From QHCE01 sp041743105 (lineage in GTDB: Bacteria > Actinomycetota > Actinomycetes > Mycobacteriales > QHCE01): a stretch of DNA of 64,000 nt. This document shows, piece by piece, positions 42,342 through 51,459 of the stretch. The position numbers were made by a program, and so were the translations under genes. The notes beneath the pieces were generated by a model that saw only the letters and a program-made list of their open reading frames with translations, was not told where the DNA came from and did no database searches. The stretch is taken from NCBI GenBank assembly GCA_041743105.1, contig JBGTNI010000010.1, positions 16,866-80,865 of the forward strand, given 5' to 3'. Positions within the stretch are counted from its first letter, which is position 1; every line of letters begins with the position of its first letter.

Positions 42342-44522
42342 ATGAACGCTGAGGCCGACACGACCACCTATCTCCCCCGCGAGACACCGGTCACGCCACC
42401 ACGACCTGTCACCTCCGGCATTCCCGACACCGTGGTGCCACTGTCAGCGGGCTCTATCATCCCCGGCCTGATGGGATACAGCGGGCTGGAGCTGATAGCC
42501 CATGGCAGCAGCGCGATCGTGTTTCGTGCCACTCAGAACAGGCTCAACCGCAAGGTAGCCATCAAGGTGTTACTGATCGACGATGTGATGACCACCGACG
42601 TTACGGTGCGTCGTGAACTGGAGACGCTAGTTCAGCTCTCGAGTTCTCCCCACATCGTGAGCATCATCGACACCGGCGTCACCGATGCGGGCCAGCCCTA
42701 CATTGTAATGGAGTACTGCGAGGGCGGTTCTTACGCGCAGATCCTCAAAGAACGTGGCCCGTTGCCGGCCGAGGAAGTCATCGAGGTCGGCATCAAGATC
42801 GGCGAAGCGCTGCACGCCGCACATGAGGCCGGAATCATTCACCGCGACGTCAAGCCGCCGAATATTCTCCGCTCGCGGTTTGGCCCCGCCCTCACCGACT
42901 TCGGTATCGCCTACGCCGCCGATGAGCTGGCCAGCACCGACACGTTCTATAAGCTCACACCGCACCATGCTTCCCCGGAGACGTTGCAGCAGGAGCACCA
43001 GACCGGGCAGTCCGACCTCTACAGTCTTGCCTCCACCATGTGGAATCTGCTGGCAGGGCGCCCCCCGTTCGCAAACCCCGGTCAAGATCCCGACGCGTTC
43101 CGACAGCGCGTGCTCAGCCAACCGGTTTCGCGGGTACCCCGCGACGACGTCCCCGACTGGTTACAGTCCGAGCTAGAGCGCGCCATGGCCAAGCGGGCGA
43201 CCGAGCGCCATCCCACAGCACTGGCTTTCGCCGAAACGTTACGTCTGAACATGGCACGCACCTCGATGTCGGCGCCATGGCAGCCACGCAGCTCACCGCC
43301 GGGCGAAAGCCTCTCCTCCCCGGAACCCACCAGCAGCTATACCCAAGCGGCCACTCAAACGCAACGCACCCGTCCGAACGCGGTGCCGCCGGTATCGCCG
43401 GGTGGGTCGCCAGTGGTGATGCTGCCGGGTGCGATCCCGCAGCCCACCCCGTCCGCTGCGCCCACGAGCGGCGCGACGGTGCAGACACCGCCGGTGATCA
43501 TCCCATCTTCGGCGCCCACCAGCGGTAGCACCGTCACGGTGGGTCGAACCGCCCATCCGCCGAACTCTGCCGCACTGCCCGTGGTCCTTCCGGGCGGGAT
43601 CCAGGCGTCTGCTCCCACACAGCAGCGACCTTCCTCGGCGCAGCCGGTGGTCCAGCCGAAGTCAGTACCGGCGCAACAGACCGAACAAACGCAGCAGGTC
43701 GAGCAGTCGCAGCCTGAATCGGCGGCACCCCAACCCGCGTCAGCGCCGCGAACCTACAAGTCGCGGCCATCGCATGTGCCGCTGCCGCTGGACCAGCGAG
43801 AAGAAAGCGCGGGTACGGCCGAGCTGACCACGGGCGGCGGCACGGCGTCTACCCTGCCGGGGCGCACATGGTTCGAGCCGGCAAGCTCGCCTGGCGGCTC
43901 GTCCCCGGCAATCTCGCCGTACCAGCACGATTACACACCGCAGGCCGGCCTCCCACAAACCAGTATTCCGCAAGCCGGCATGGCCCGCACCGAGACCACG
44001 TCGGCTCCGCAGCCACACGAAAGTCCCTACAGCCGCGCCTACGAGGATTTAGACGAAGAGGACGACGAACGGTTCTCCTGGCGGCGGCCGCTAGTCACCG
44101 CCGGCGTCATCGGCGTGATTCTGGGCCTGATCACCACTGTCGGAATCATCGTGGCCGGCGGTGCCGAGTCGGACAAGGAAGCAGACTCCAGCCCCACTGC
44201 CTCGGCTTCCATCGTCGCCGAGGGGAAACCCACGAACGTCACTCTGGCTGACAACGGCAGCGCGGTAACCTTGCAGTGGAAAGACAACACGGGAGATCAA
44301 GCCGGGGTTTTCATCACCGCCCGGCCTGCCAGTGCGGCCCTAGGCCGTGTCGTCGCAACACCGGCCAAGGGCCAGACCAGTTATACGGTCTCGTCGATCG
44401 ATGGCAAGCCACTGGACGCAAAAATTGACTACTGCTTCCAGATTACGGCAGTGCCCTCTACCGATCATCTCGCTTTATCCGAAGTGGTGTGCACCGAACG
44501 CAGCGGCGCCCAAACCAACTGA
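42342..44522 (+). CDS. Serine/threonine protein kinase with C-terminal FN3-like domain
   Basis: A 726-residue Hanks-type kinase. The kinase domain covers about residues 45-305: glycine loop AHGSSAIVFRA, Lys75 in VAIK, HRDVKPPN (167-174), DFG (186-188), and an SDLYSLA block. A Pro/Gln/Ser-rich linker of about 260 residues follows, one membrane helix near residue 590 (LVTAGVIGVILGLITTVGII), and an extracytoplasmic FN3-like domain (NVTLADNGSAVTLQW, IDYCFQITAV). GGGGAGG precedes ATG at 42342. Neighbours (FN3 protein, transglutaminase-like, DUF58, MoxR) suggest it controls an envelope assembly function. It overlaps the convergent transglutaminase gene by 58 bp. Confidence 0.92.
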   Translation: MNAEADTTTYLPRETPVTPPRPVTSGIPDTVVPLSAGSIIPGLMGYSGLELIAHGSSAIVFRATQNRLNRKVAIKVLLIDDVMTTDVTVRRELETLVQLSSSPHIVSIIDTGVTDAGQPYIVMEYCEGGSYAQILKERGPLPAEEVIEVGIKIGEALHAAHEAGIIHRDVKPPNILRSRFGPALTDFGIAYAADELASTDTFYKLTPHHASPETLQQEHQTGQSDLYSLASTMWNLLAGRPPFANPGQDPDAFRQRVLSQPVSRVPRDDVPDWLQSELERAMAKRATERHPTALAFAETLRLNMARTSMSAPWQPRSSPPGESLSSPEPTSSYTQAATQTQRTRPNAVPPVSPGGSPVVMLPGAIPQPTPSAAPTSGATVQTPPVIIPSSAPTSGSTVTVGRTAHPPNSAALPVVLPGGIQASAPTQQRPSSAQPVVQPKSVPAQQTEQTQQVEQSQPESAAPQPASAPRTYKSRPSHVPLPLDQREESAGTAELTTGGGTASTLPGRTWFEPASSPGGSSPAISPYQHDYTPQAGLPQTSIPQAGMARTETTSAPQPHESPYSRAYEDLDEEDDERFSWRRPLVTAGVIGVILGLITTVGIIVAGGAESDKEADSSPTASASIVAEGKPTNVTLADNGSAVTLQWKDNTGDQAGVFITARPASAALGRVVATPAKGQTSYTVSSIDGKPLDAKIDYCFQITAVPSTDHLALSEVVCTERSGAQTN

Positions 44523-46933
44523 GCATTCAGTACCTCCTGAGGTGACGGAGTGGGCCACGACGGCGGCCGCTGGACGGTAACGGCACGCTCTCGCTCCAGC
44601 CGGTGGCTACGCGCCCACAACAGCGGACCGGGCCGCAACGGCCACAACGCCCGGCGAAACCACCGCTGCCGCCTTTGCAGCTCGCGCACGTACTCGCTTG
44701 CGTCGGCGACTGCCTGATCGACGTGTGGTCGGAAGATCAGTCCCGGTGCGAACTCCACCGCGTTCACTACGGAGGCGAGTTCTTGTAAGGACGGTAGCGG
44801 TTGCCGATGCCCCGGTGTGAGCGTCGCGGCCATGTCGGCCACGTCGTGCGCGGCCAGATGGGGTGGCGGGCGATGTCGCGCCAAACGCATAGCATCGGCC
44901 ACGTGCGCCCAAGCGCCGATCACGCGCTGCGCAGGGTCAGCGGCACCTAACCGGCGTCGGCACAATAGGACACGTCCGAAGACCACCGCTAGTATGCCTA
45001 ACACCAGCAGCGCCACAAGACCGATCCCCACCAGCATGCCAATGTTAAGGATCTTCTCCCCGGTAGCTTGACTACGAGTGCCCGTGGACGGACCATCCGG
45101 CGATGGCTCGGGATTAGGGTTCTCGAGCTCCCGCAGCTGATCCTGCTTAGCACGGTTCTGCTGCTGTGCCTCCGGCGTGGCTTGATCCGGCGGGATAGAG
45201 GTGTCGTCGTTCGGCCGGGGGGAAGGGTCGAAAGGCACCCAGCCGTAACCGGCGAAATACACCTCCGGCCACGCGAAAGCGTCGCCAGCGGTGACCATGA
45301 AGCGGCCATCGCTTTGCGGAGTGCCGGCGTGGAAGCCGACTGAGACACGGCTAGGCAGCCCAGCGATGCGAGCCAGGAGCGCAAACGCGGTGGCAAACTG
45401 CTCCGAGGTCCCACGCTGCCCTCCTTGCTCCTTGGCGACAGTGAGGAAGAAGTCCAAGTTGGCCAAGCCATGACCAGACGAGGCCTCCGGGGTGAACGTG
45501 AAGTTACGCAGCAAGAACTGCTCAATCAGCAGCGCCCGGTTATACGGAGTCGCCGCCGGTGCGATCACGCTCGTTGCCAGCGAGACGATGCCGTCGGGCA
45601 GATTGGACGGCACATCGGCATAGCGCCGGATGTCCGGAGAGTCCGACAGGGCGGCATCGGAGAGCTTGCCGACATTGAAATCCGGGCGCCTCGACCGCAC
45701 GTCATACTGCAACCCGGTGCGCAAACCCTCGGCCGTGACCAGCGATCCCGTGGTCGGGTCATAGGAGACCCGCACATCGGTGACTTGGCGCGGCTGCTCC
45801 ACTGCCGGCAGCCACACTCCATCGAGGGTCAGCATCGTGTATTCCTGATTCACCGCGGTGCTGTTTGGGGACTGGTCACTGACAGGAAGCACCGATCCAG
45901 CCGAGCGATACTCGCTGCCGGGCAACCAGGACAGGCCGTTGTAATCGGTGAGCGTCACCCAACGAATCCGGCTAGGCACGTTGGTCTCCACCGTAAACAG
46001 CTGCTGCTGCGGAGCCCGGGCCCAGCCCGACAGCCGGCCGAGCGGATTAGATTCGGGAAGCTGCTGCTCTGGTGGCGGGATACGCGTTCGGGGATCGCGG
46101 GGCTTCACATCGGACAGACCCACCACGGTGGGAGCCAGAACCAGTGTGGCAAGCATCAGTGCCACCAGACCCAGTCCACCGATCGCGGCACGCCGGATGC
46201 GGAACGCCTTGCGGGAGGCTGCTCCCAGCTGCCGCAGTACGTGACTGATGGTGGGGTCCCCGCTGAACGCCAGTCCCAGCGCCGCCACTCCCGCGAAGGC
46301 AACCGCCAGGGGTAGCGACGCGGCAGCGTTGGGCCCTACGAGCACAAGCGCGATCACATACGCCATCGCCGGCGCTACGAACCCGGCGAGCACCGTGCGG
46401 GTCCGTAGCGTCAGCTCAGCACCGGTCAGACCAGCGATCCAGACCACTACCAGCGGGAGCACAACGGTCTGCGGCGTCGGCATCACCGGGATCGTGCTCG
46501 TGAGGATCTGCGCACCAGAGTTACGGATCGATTCGAGGAACAGCGCCCCTACACTGCCGGTGCCCGGTTGCCGAGTCCAGGCAACTGCCGCGACAAGGTA
46601 ACCGACCATCACCACGATCGAGACCGTGATGGACGCCAGCAGCGATGTCCGCAGTCCCCGCAACGATGCGCTGGCCGCCACCGACAACACTGCCGCCCCG
46701 GCCAGCAAGAACAACAGGAAGGAGCCGGAATAAATCCGGGTGAAGGCCGAGCCAGCGATGATCAACAAACCAGCAAGAGCTGCCGCGCTGAGTACATCGC
46801 GTCCGGTGAGAGCATCGGTCATTGTAGGCAAAGGAGCGGTGTCATGCCGGTCGACTTTGGCCTCCGTGGCCGGTCCATGCTGGGACGACTCCTGCCGGGA
46901 TGGCAGCTGATGAGGCACGGTATCGGCTACCAC
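44465..46933 (-). CDS. Transglutaminase-like membrane protein, probably inactive
   Basis: An 822-residue protein of the TgpA/DUF3488-transglutaminase type. Five to seven membrane helices lie at residues 35-280, then an extracytoplasmic domain with the transglutaminase fold (residues about 450-590), one more helix near 650 (GIGLVALLVLGILAVVFG) and a DUF4129-like tail. At the nucleophile position the sequence is GTSEQFATAFALLAR, with Ser (codon 45404-45406) instead of Cys; at the His position it is DAFAWPEV, with Phe. Only the Asp in WVPFDPSP remains. It is therefore probably non-catalytic. The start is GTG at 46933 with GAGG 7 nt upstream, overlapping the DUF58 stop by 7 bp. Confidence 0.85.
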   Translation of the reverse strand: MVADTVPHQLPSRQESSQHGPATEAKVDRHDTAPLPTMTDALTGRDVLSAAALAGLLIIAGSAFTRIYSGSFLLFLLAGAAVLSVAASASLRGLRTSLLASITVSIVVMVGYLVAAVAWTRQPGTGSVGALFLESIRNSGAQILTSTIPVMPTPQTVVLPLVVVWIAGLTGAELTLRTRTVLAGFVAPAMAYVIALVLVGPNAAASLPLAVAFAGVAALGLAFSGDPTISHVLRQLGAASRKAFRIRRAAIGGLGLVALMLATLVLAPTVVGLSDVKPRDPRTRIPPPEQQLPESNPLGRLSGWARAPQQQLFTVETNVPSRIRWVTLTDYNGLSWLPGSEYRSAGSVLPVSDQSPNSTAVNQEYTMLTLDGVWLPAVEQPRQVTDVRVSYDPTTGSLVTAEGLRTGLQYDVRSRRPDFNVGKLSDAALSDSPDIRRYADVPSNLPDGIVSLATSVIAPAATPYNRALLIEQFLLRNFTFTPEASSGHGLANLDFFLTVAKEQGGQRGTSEQFATAFALLARIAGLPSRVSVGFHAGTPQSDGRFMVTAGDAFAWPEVYFAGYGWVPFDPSPRPNDDTSIPPDQATPEAQQQNRAKQDQLRELENPNPEPSPDGPSTGTRSQATGEKILNIGMLVGIGLVALLVLGILAVVFGRVLLCRRRLGAADPAQRVIGAWAHVADAMRLARHRPPPHLAAHDVADMAATLTPGHRQPLPSLQELASVVNAVEFAPGLIFRPHVDQAVADASEYVRELQRRQRWFRRALWPLRPGPLLWARSHRLERERAVTVQRPPSWPTPSPQEVLNAQLVWAPLRSVHTTSDKAR

Positions 46934-48090
46934 GAGCGCACCTCGTCCCACACAGAGGAGAATTCGTCGGCATCCTTCGCACCGATCACCAACATTCCGG
47001 CGTCGCTGCTTGTTCTAGAAACTTCGCCGCCGATCACGGCCACCAGAATCGAGGGATACATCCCCCGCAACGATGCGATCGGCGCGATATCGTTCTCGCC
47101 GTGCACTCCGGTGAGCACGACGAGCGTGTCGCCGAGCCGACGAGCGTGAAGCCGGTCGATGGCGAACGCCATCGACGTCTCACCGGTGAGCTCGGACTCA
47201 CCGGTGAGCTCGGCCTCCGCGATGGTGTCCATAAACGTTTGCGTTCCCAAGCTGCCCTCACTACCACCGATTGCGGCGCCACCAACGATCTGCAGGTTCA
47301 CGTGCAGACCGGCGCGAAGTGCGGCGACTACCACCGACGCAGCTGCATCGGCCGCCGACTCGAAGGCCTCTGGATCGTGATACGCCGCGCGGCGGTTATC
47401 CAGCAGCACCACCAGGCGCGGCAACGAAGTGTCCACGTGCTCGCGCACCATGAGCTGACCCACCCGCGCCGCGGTACGCCAATGCACATGCCGCAGGTCG
47501 TCGCCTGGAACGTACTCACGGAGCGCGTGGAAAGTGATCGAGCCATGCTCGACTTGGTCCACCGCACCGTCGAGGCTACGAGCCCGACCGACTGGGACGC
47601 TGTGCAGCTGTCTAGGCGCCGGGTGTACCCAGACTTGCCGAGTTCCGCCGTACTCCCGGCTGATGCGGATGATGTCCAGCGGATCCCGGCGTTCGATGCG
47701 TAACGGTCCTACCGTGACCACTCCACGTCGTCGGGTGGGTAGCGGATACTGAACCGCGGTGACCTTGGCCGGACCGAGCCGCACCACCGGCACCGTCACG
47801 GTGCTTTGGCCACAGCGGTCGAACGCGATGAGGTCCACGCCTCGCCACCGGGCGTGATTGCGCACGCTGACCAGGCCGAGGCATTCTTCACCGCGCACCA
47901 CCCGGTCGGGCTCCACGTCGCGGTGCACATCCAGCGTCCAACGACGCAGCGCGAAGATAAACGCCCCGCAGAAAGCCAGCACGGCGGCAACACCGATCAC
48001 GGTCAGCTCGTCATAACCAAAAATCAGCCCACCCGTGATCAACGCAATACCCGCCAGCAGCAGCCCAACGCCCCGGCGAGTCACCCGCAT
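46927..48090 (-). CDS. DUF58 domain-containing protein
   Basis: A 387-residue protein with two N-terminal membrane helices (GVGLLLAGIALITGGLIF, VIGVAAVLAFCGAFIFAL), a beta-rich region, and a C-terminal DUF58/vWA-like domain with the family motif REYVPGDDLRHVHWRTAAR. DUF58 proteins are regularly encoded with MoxR ATPases and transglutaminase-like proteins, as here. Their function is thought to be assembly of complexes, possibly in the envelope. ATG at 48090 has AAAGGAGG 7 nt upstream. The moxR gene lies upstream, but repeat element D3 sits between the two. Confidence 0.9.
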   Translation of the reverse strand: MRVTRRGVGLLLAGIALITGGLIFGYDELTVIGVAAVLAFCGAFIFALRRWTLDVHRDVEPDRVVRGEECLGLVSVRNHARWRGVDLIAFDRCGQSTVTVPVVRLGPAKVTAVQYPLPTRRRGVVTVGPLRIERRDPLDIIRISREYGGTRQVWVHPAPRQLHSVPVGRARSLDGAVDQVEHGSITFHALREYVPGDDLRHVHWRTAARVGQLMVREHVDTSLPRLVVLLDNRRAAYHDPEAFESAADAAASVVVAALRAGLHVNLQIVGGAAIGGSEGSLGTQTFMDTIAEAELTGESELTGETSMAFAIDRLHARRLGDTLVVLTGVHGENDIAPIASLRGMYPSILVAVIGGEVSRTSSDAGMLVIGAKDADEFSSVWDEVRSW

Positions 48091-48138
48091 AGCTGGCCTC
48101 CTTTCCTAGTCATCATAGGCTCACTCTCCTACGGGTTT

Positions 48139-48286
48139 GGGCCGCTCCAGGTGTCGGCTGGCAAGGCCGCAGGAGCCGCCGCGTACACGGCCGGAGCGCA
48201 GCGGGGGAAGTACGCAAGGCGAACGCCCGGGTGGCGGGTGTGTCCAGCACGAGCATTGGGCCGCCGGCGGGCAACTGGTGGGGCCC
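48139..48286. repeat. Structured intergenic repeat, copy D3
   Basis: Outer arms GGGCCGCTCCAGGTG and CAACTGGTGGGGCCC pair 12 of 15. The core TGGCAAGGCCGCAGGAGCCG is followed by a stem GCGTAC/GTACGC and AAGGCGAACGCCCGGGTGG. In copy D1 the corresponding stem is GTGTAC/GTACAC, a compensatory change. It starts 14 bp after the moxR stop, inside the moxR-DUF58 pair. Confidence 0.75.
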
Positions 48287-48299
48287 TGAGAACCCTCCG

Positions 48300-49421
48300 C
48301 TATCGTTGCCCGGCGCTTTGTGGATATGGCTGAGACGGCGCAGGGGGGCCCGAGTACATGGTCGGAGTGAGGCGGGAACCGCGTCCCGTCTCCGCGCCTG
48401 TCGGAGGCGTGGAAGTCACCGGCGCGGTGGGGGGCTGCTGAGCACCTGGGCGTGGCACCGAGACCGATTCCACGACGTCCCGCAGCGCCGCTACAGCGCT
48501 GCGACCGCGCAACGCGGCGTCCGGTGACATCACCAAACGGTGTGCGTACACCGGTTCTACAAGGGCCTTGATGTCTTCGGGCACTACGTATCCGCGCCCC
48601 TGAGAGAGCGCATAAACCTGCGAAGCTCGGGTGAGGGCAATCGCGCCGCGTGGGCTCACGCCCACCCGGACATCGGGCACTTCGCGTGTCGCGGCAGCCA
48701 GACTGACCATGTAGGAATACAACGGTGGCGCGATGTATACCCGCTGCGCCAGACTGATCAACCGCGTGACGGTCTCGGTGTCGGTCACCGGACGCAGGGC
48801 ATCCACCGAACGACCACCGACAGCACCGCGGACCACATCGATTTCCACGGCTTCGGTGGGATAGCCCACCGAGATGCGCATGATGAATCGGTCGAGCTGC
48901 GCCTCCGGGAGACGGTAGGTCCCGTCCATCTCGATCGGGTTCTGGGTGGCAACTACCAGGAACGGCCGCGGCACACCGTGGGCGACCCCGTCGATGGTGA
49001 CATTGTGCTCCTCCATGACCTCCAGCAACGCTGACTGGGTCTTGGGCGAGGCCCGGTTGATCTCATCGGCGATGACGACGTTGGCGAAGACGGGACCGGG
49101 ATGGAACTCGAAGGTCCGGCTTGCCTGGTTGAAGATGGTTACGCCGGAGACGTCGGAGGGCAGCAGGTCCGGTGTGAACTGGATTCGTCGCCACTGGCCT
49201 TGCACGCTGGCGGCGATCGCCCGAGCAATCGTGGTCTTACCGACGCCAGGCACATCCTCGATCAGCAGGTGTCCTTCGGCGAACATCGCGGTGAGCGCCA
49301 ACCGGACAACGTCGGCTTTGCCGAGTAGTACCGCCTCCACATTCATCGCGATGCGACCGAACGCATTGCCGAACGTCGATACTTCAACCGGGCTCAATTG
49401 ATCGGTGTAATTGCCGGTCAC
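48300..49421 (-). CDS. MoxR family AAA ATPase
   Basis: A 373-residue AAA+ ATPase. Walker A is EDVPGVGKTTIARA, Walker B and sensor are NVVIADEINRASPKTQSALLEVMEE in adjoining blocks, and VATQNPIEMDGTYRLPEAQLDRF is diagnostic for MoxR. A Pro/Ser-rich C-terminal tail of about 55 residues is added. MoxR proteins act as chaperones with DUF58/vWA proteins encoded next to them. GTG at 49421 has GGAGAT 7 nt upstream. Confidence 0.93.
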   Translation of the reverse strand: MTGNYTDQLSPVEVSTFGNAFGRIAMNVEAVLLGKADVVRLALTAMFAEGHLLIEDVPGVGKTTIARAIAASVQGQWRRIQFTPDLLPSDVSGVTIFNQASRTFEFHPGPVFANVVIADEINRASPKTQSALLEVMEEHNVTIDGVAHGVPRPFLVVATQNPIEMDGTYRLPEAQLDRFIMRISVGYPTEAVEIDVVRGAVGGRSVDALRPVTDTETVTRLISLAQRVYIAPPLYSYMVSLAAATREVPDVRVGVSPRGAIALTRASQVYALSQGRGYVVPEDIKALVEPVYAHRLVMSPDAALRGRSAVAALRDVVESVSVPRPGAQQPPTAPVTSTPPTGAETGRGSRLTPTMYSGPPAPSQPYPQSAGQR

Positions 49422-49718
49422 CGCTGATCTCCATCCTGCGTGGGGCTGGTAGTGATCACAGTATGACGTCTAGGCCACACTCGGCCACAGTAGAGGCACG
49501 GTACTCGCACCGGACGTCCGATACTCACCGATCGTCGCTATCGTTACCTCACGAAGCAACCAAAACATCTAGATGCATCGAATGTTTCTCGGCGGTATTC
49601 GCAGCTGCCGCCCACGGCTCCGCCGGATGACGTGCTGACGGCAACAGAGTAGAACGGCATTTAATGGATAACCAGCACGCTGGTGGCCAAAGAGTCATCC
49701 GCAGCTAAAGGGGAGACC

Positions 49719-51350
49719 GTGCAGAAGATCCGATTTTTCCGGCGAGGCATCCTCGCTCCGTTGTGTGGAGTAATAGCCACCGCGGTAGCACTCGGCGTCG
49801 CCGAGCTGGTCGCGGCGCTACTTCGCCCGCAGGCGTCGCCGCTGGTCACTGTCGGTCAGACAGTGATCGACGCGACGCCTACCTCAATGGAGCAGTGGGC
49901 GATCCGCACCTTCGGTAGCAACGATAAGGCCGTGCTCTTAGGTGGCATCCTGGCGATGCTGACCATCTTCGCCGCCGTCGTCGGATACCTGGCGAGCCGG
50001 TACCTGCCGATCGGCGTGGCCGGGGTGATTTTCTTCGGTGTCGTCGGGGTGATAGCCGCGCAGACCAGACCCTCATCGGAGACAACTGACATCGTGCCCG
50101 CCATCGCGGCGGTCATCGCCGGGGCGCTGGCGCTGATCTTCCTGATCCGCGCACTACCACCTCGCGAACCTGCCTCACTTCCGGCGGCCGATGACTCCGA
50201 GAAGGCGGAAGCACCCGAGGCCTCCCACGGCGGCACAGACACCACGGGCGCCGAGCCGGCCACAATTTCGGCGAAGTCCGAGTACTCACGTCGCGGCTTG
50301 CTGATTCTAGGATCGGCCCTGGGTGCCAGCGCTATAGCCACTGCTTCAGTTGGCCGCTGGCTACAAGGAGTGCTCTACAACGCAACCGCGTCCCGCGATG
50401 CGGTGAAGCTTCCCGTGCCGGTGAGTGCCGCGCCACCGATCCCGGCCGGCGCCACGCTGGATATCGGCGGCATCAGCAGCTTTGTGACACCCAATTCCAA
50501 ATTCTACAAAGTGGACACCGCGCTCGTGGTACCTCAGATACGAACTCAGGATTGGCAGCTGCGCATCCACGGCATGGTGAAAAAGCCGATCACGCTCACC
50601 TTCGACGAGCTACTGGAACTACCCATGATCGAACGAATGATCACCATGACGTGCGTCTCTAACCAAGTCGGCGGAGACCTGGTCGGCAACGCGACCTGGC
50701 TTGGGGTGGCACTGGGACCGTTCCTCTCCGAACGTGGTGTCTCGGCAAAGGCGGATCAACTGGTCTGCCGCTCGGTAGATGGTATGACCATCGGAGCGCC
50801 GCTGAAGCAGATCCTCGACGGACGCGACGCACTGTTGGCGATCGGAATGAATGGCGAACCACTGCCGTTTAACAATGGTTTCCCGGCACGGGTGATCGTG
50901 CCGGGTCTGTATGGCTACTGCTCGGCGTGCAAATGGGTAGTGGACATGGAGGCAACCACGTTCGATGCCTTCGACACCTACTGGGTGAAGCGCGACTGGG
51001 CACAGGTCGCACCGGTCAAGATCTCTGCCCGCATCGATACTCCCGAGCCGCTCAGCAGTCCTCAAGCGGGGCAGATCGACATCGCCGGTGTGGCGTGGGC
51101 GCAGGATCGCGGCATCTCCAAGGTTGAGGTCAACGTGGACGACGGCCCGTGGCGGGAGGCGGATCTTGCCGAGCAGATATCGGAAGATGTCTGGCGGCAA
51201 TGGGTTTACCGGTGGGACGCCTCGCCTGGCCGGCACAAGCTCACCGCGCGTGCCACCGATGGCAATGGACAGGTCCAGGTGCAGCAGCGCGTAAAGCCGT
51301 TTCCTGACGGTTCCAGTGGCTGGCACAGCAATGTCGTAACGGTTAAGTAA
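49719..51350 (+). CDS. Molybdopterin-dependent oxidoreductase, membrane-anchored
   Basis: A 543-residue protein with four or five membrane segments in the first 210 residues (GILAPLCGVIATAVALGVAELV, LLGGILAMLTIFAAVVGYLA and others) followed by a twin-Arg-free anchor region and a sulfite-oxidase-family domain. The molybdenum Cys is in MTCVSNQVGGDLVGNATW. The C-terminal 110 residues are the molybdopterin dimerisation domain (DTPEPLSSPQAGQIDIAGVAW in adjoining blocks). GTG at 49719 has AAAGGGG 5 nt upstream; GTG at 49683 is an alternative. Substrate unknown; similar proteins are widespread in actinobacteria. Confidence 0.88.
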   Translation: MQKIRFFRRGILAPLCGVIATAVALGVAELVAALLRPQASPLVTVGQTVIDATPTSMEQWAIRTFGSNDKAVLLGGILAMLTIFAAVVGYLASRYLPIGVAGVIFFGVVGVIAAQTRPSSETTDIVPAIAAVIAGALALIFLIRALPPREPASLPAADDSEKAEAPEASHGGTDTTGAEPATISAKSEYSRRGLLILGSALGASAIATASVGRWLQGVLYNATASRDAVKLPVPVSAAPPIPAGATLDIGGISSFVTPNSKFYKVDTALVVPQIRTQDWQLRIHGMVKKPITLTFDELLELPMIERMITMTCVSNQVGGDLVGNATWLGVALGPFLSERGVSAKADQLVCRSVDGMTIGAPLKQILDGRDALLAIGMNGEPLPFNNGFPARVIVPGLYGYCSACKWVVDMEATTFDAFDTYWVKRDWAQVAPVKISARIDTPEPLSSPQAGQIDIAGVAWAQDRGISKVEVNVDDGPWREADLAEQISEDVWRQWVYRWDASPGRHKLTARATDGNGQVQVQQRVKPFPDGSSGWHSNVVTVK

Positions 51351-51383
51351 CGGAAACATCCACTATGAGAGGCTGAACCGAAG

Positions 51384-51421
51384 GCTATGCGATTGCAGTG
51401 ACTACATTGCAAGCGCATAGC
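51384..51421. terminator. Hairpin after the molybdopterin oxidoreductase gene
   Basis: GCTATGCGATTGCA pairs with TGCAAGCGCATAGC at 13 of 14 positions over a 10-nt loop, 33 bp after the stop. Confidence 0.55.
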
Positions 51422-51459
51422 ACGACTAGTCACAGCTACGTGCAGAAAGAGAGTCTTTA

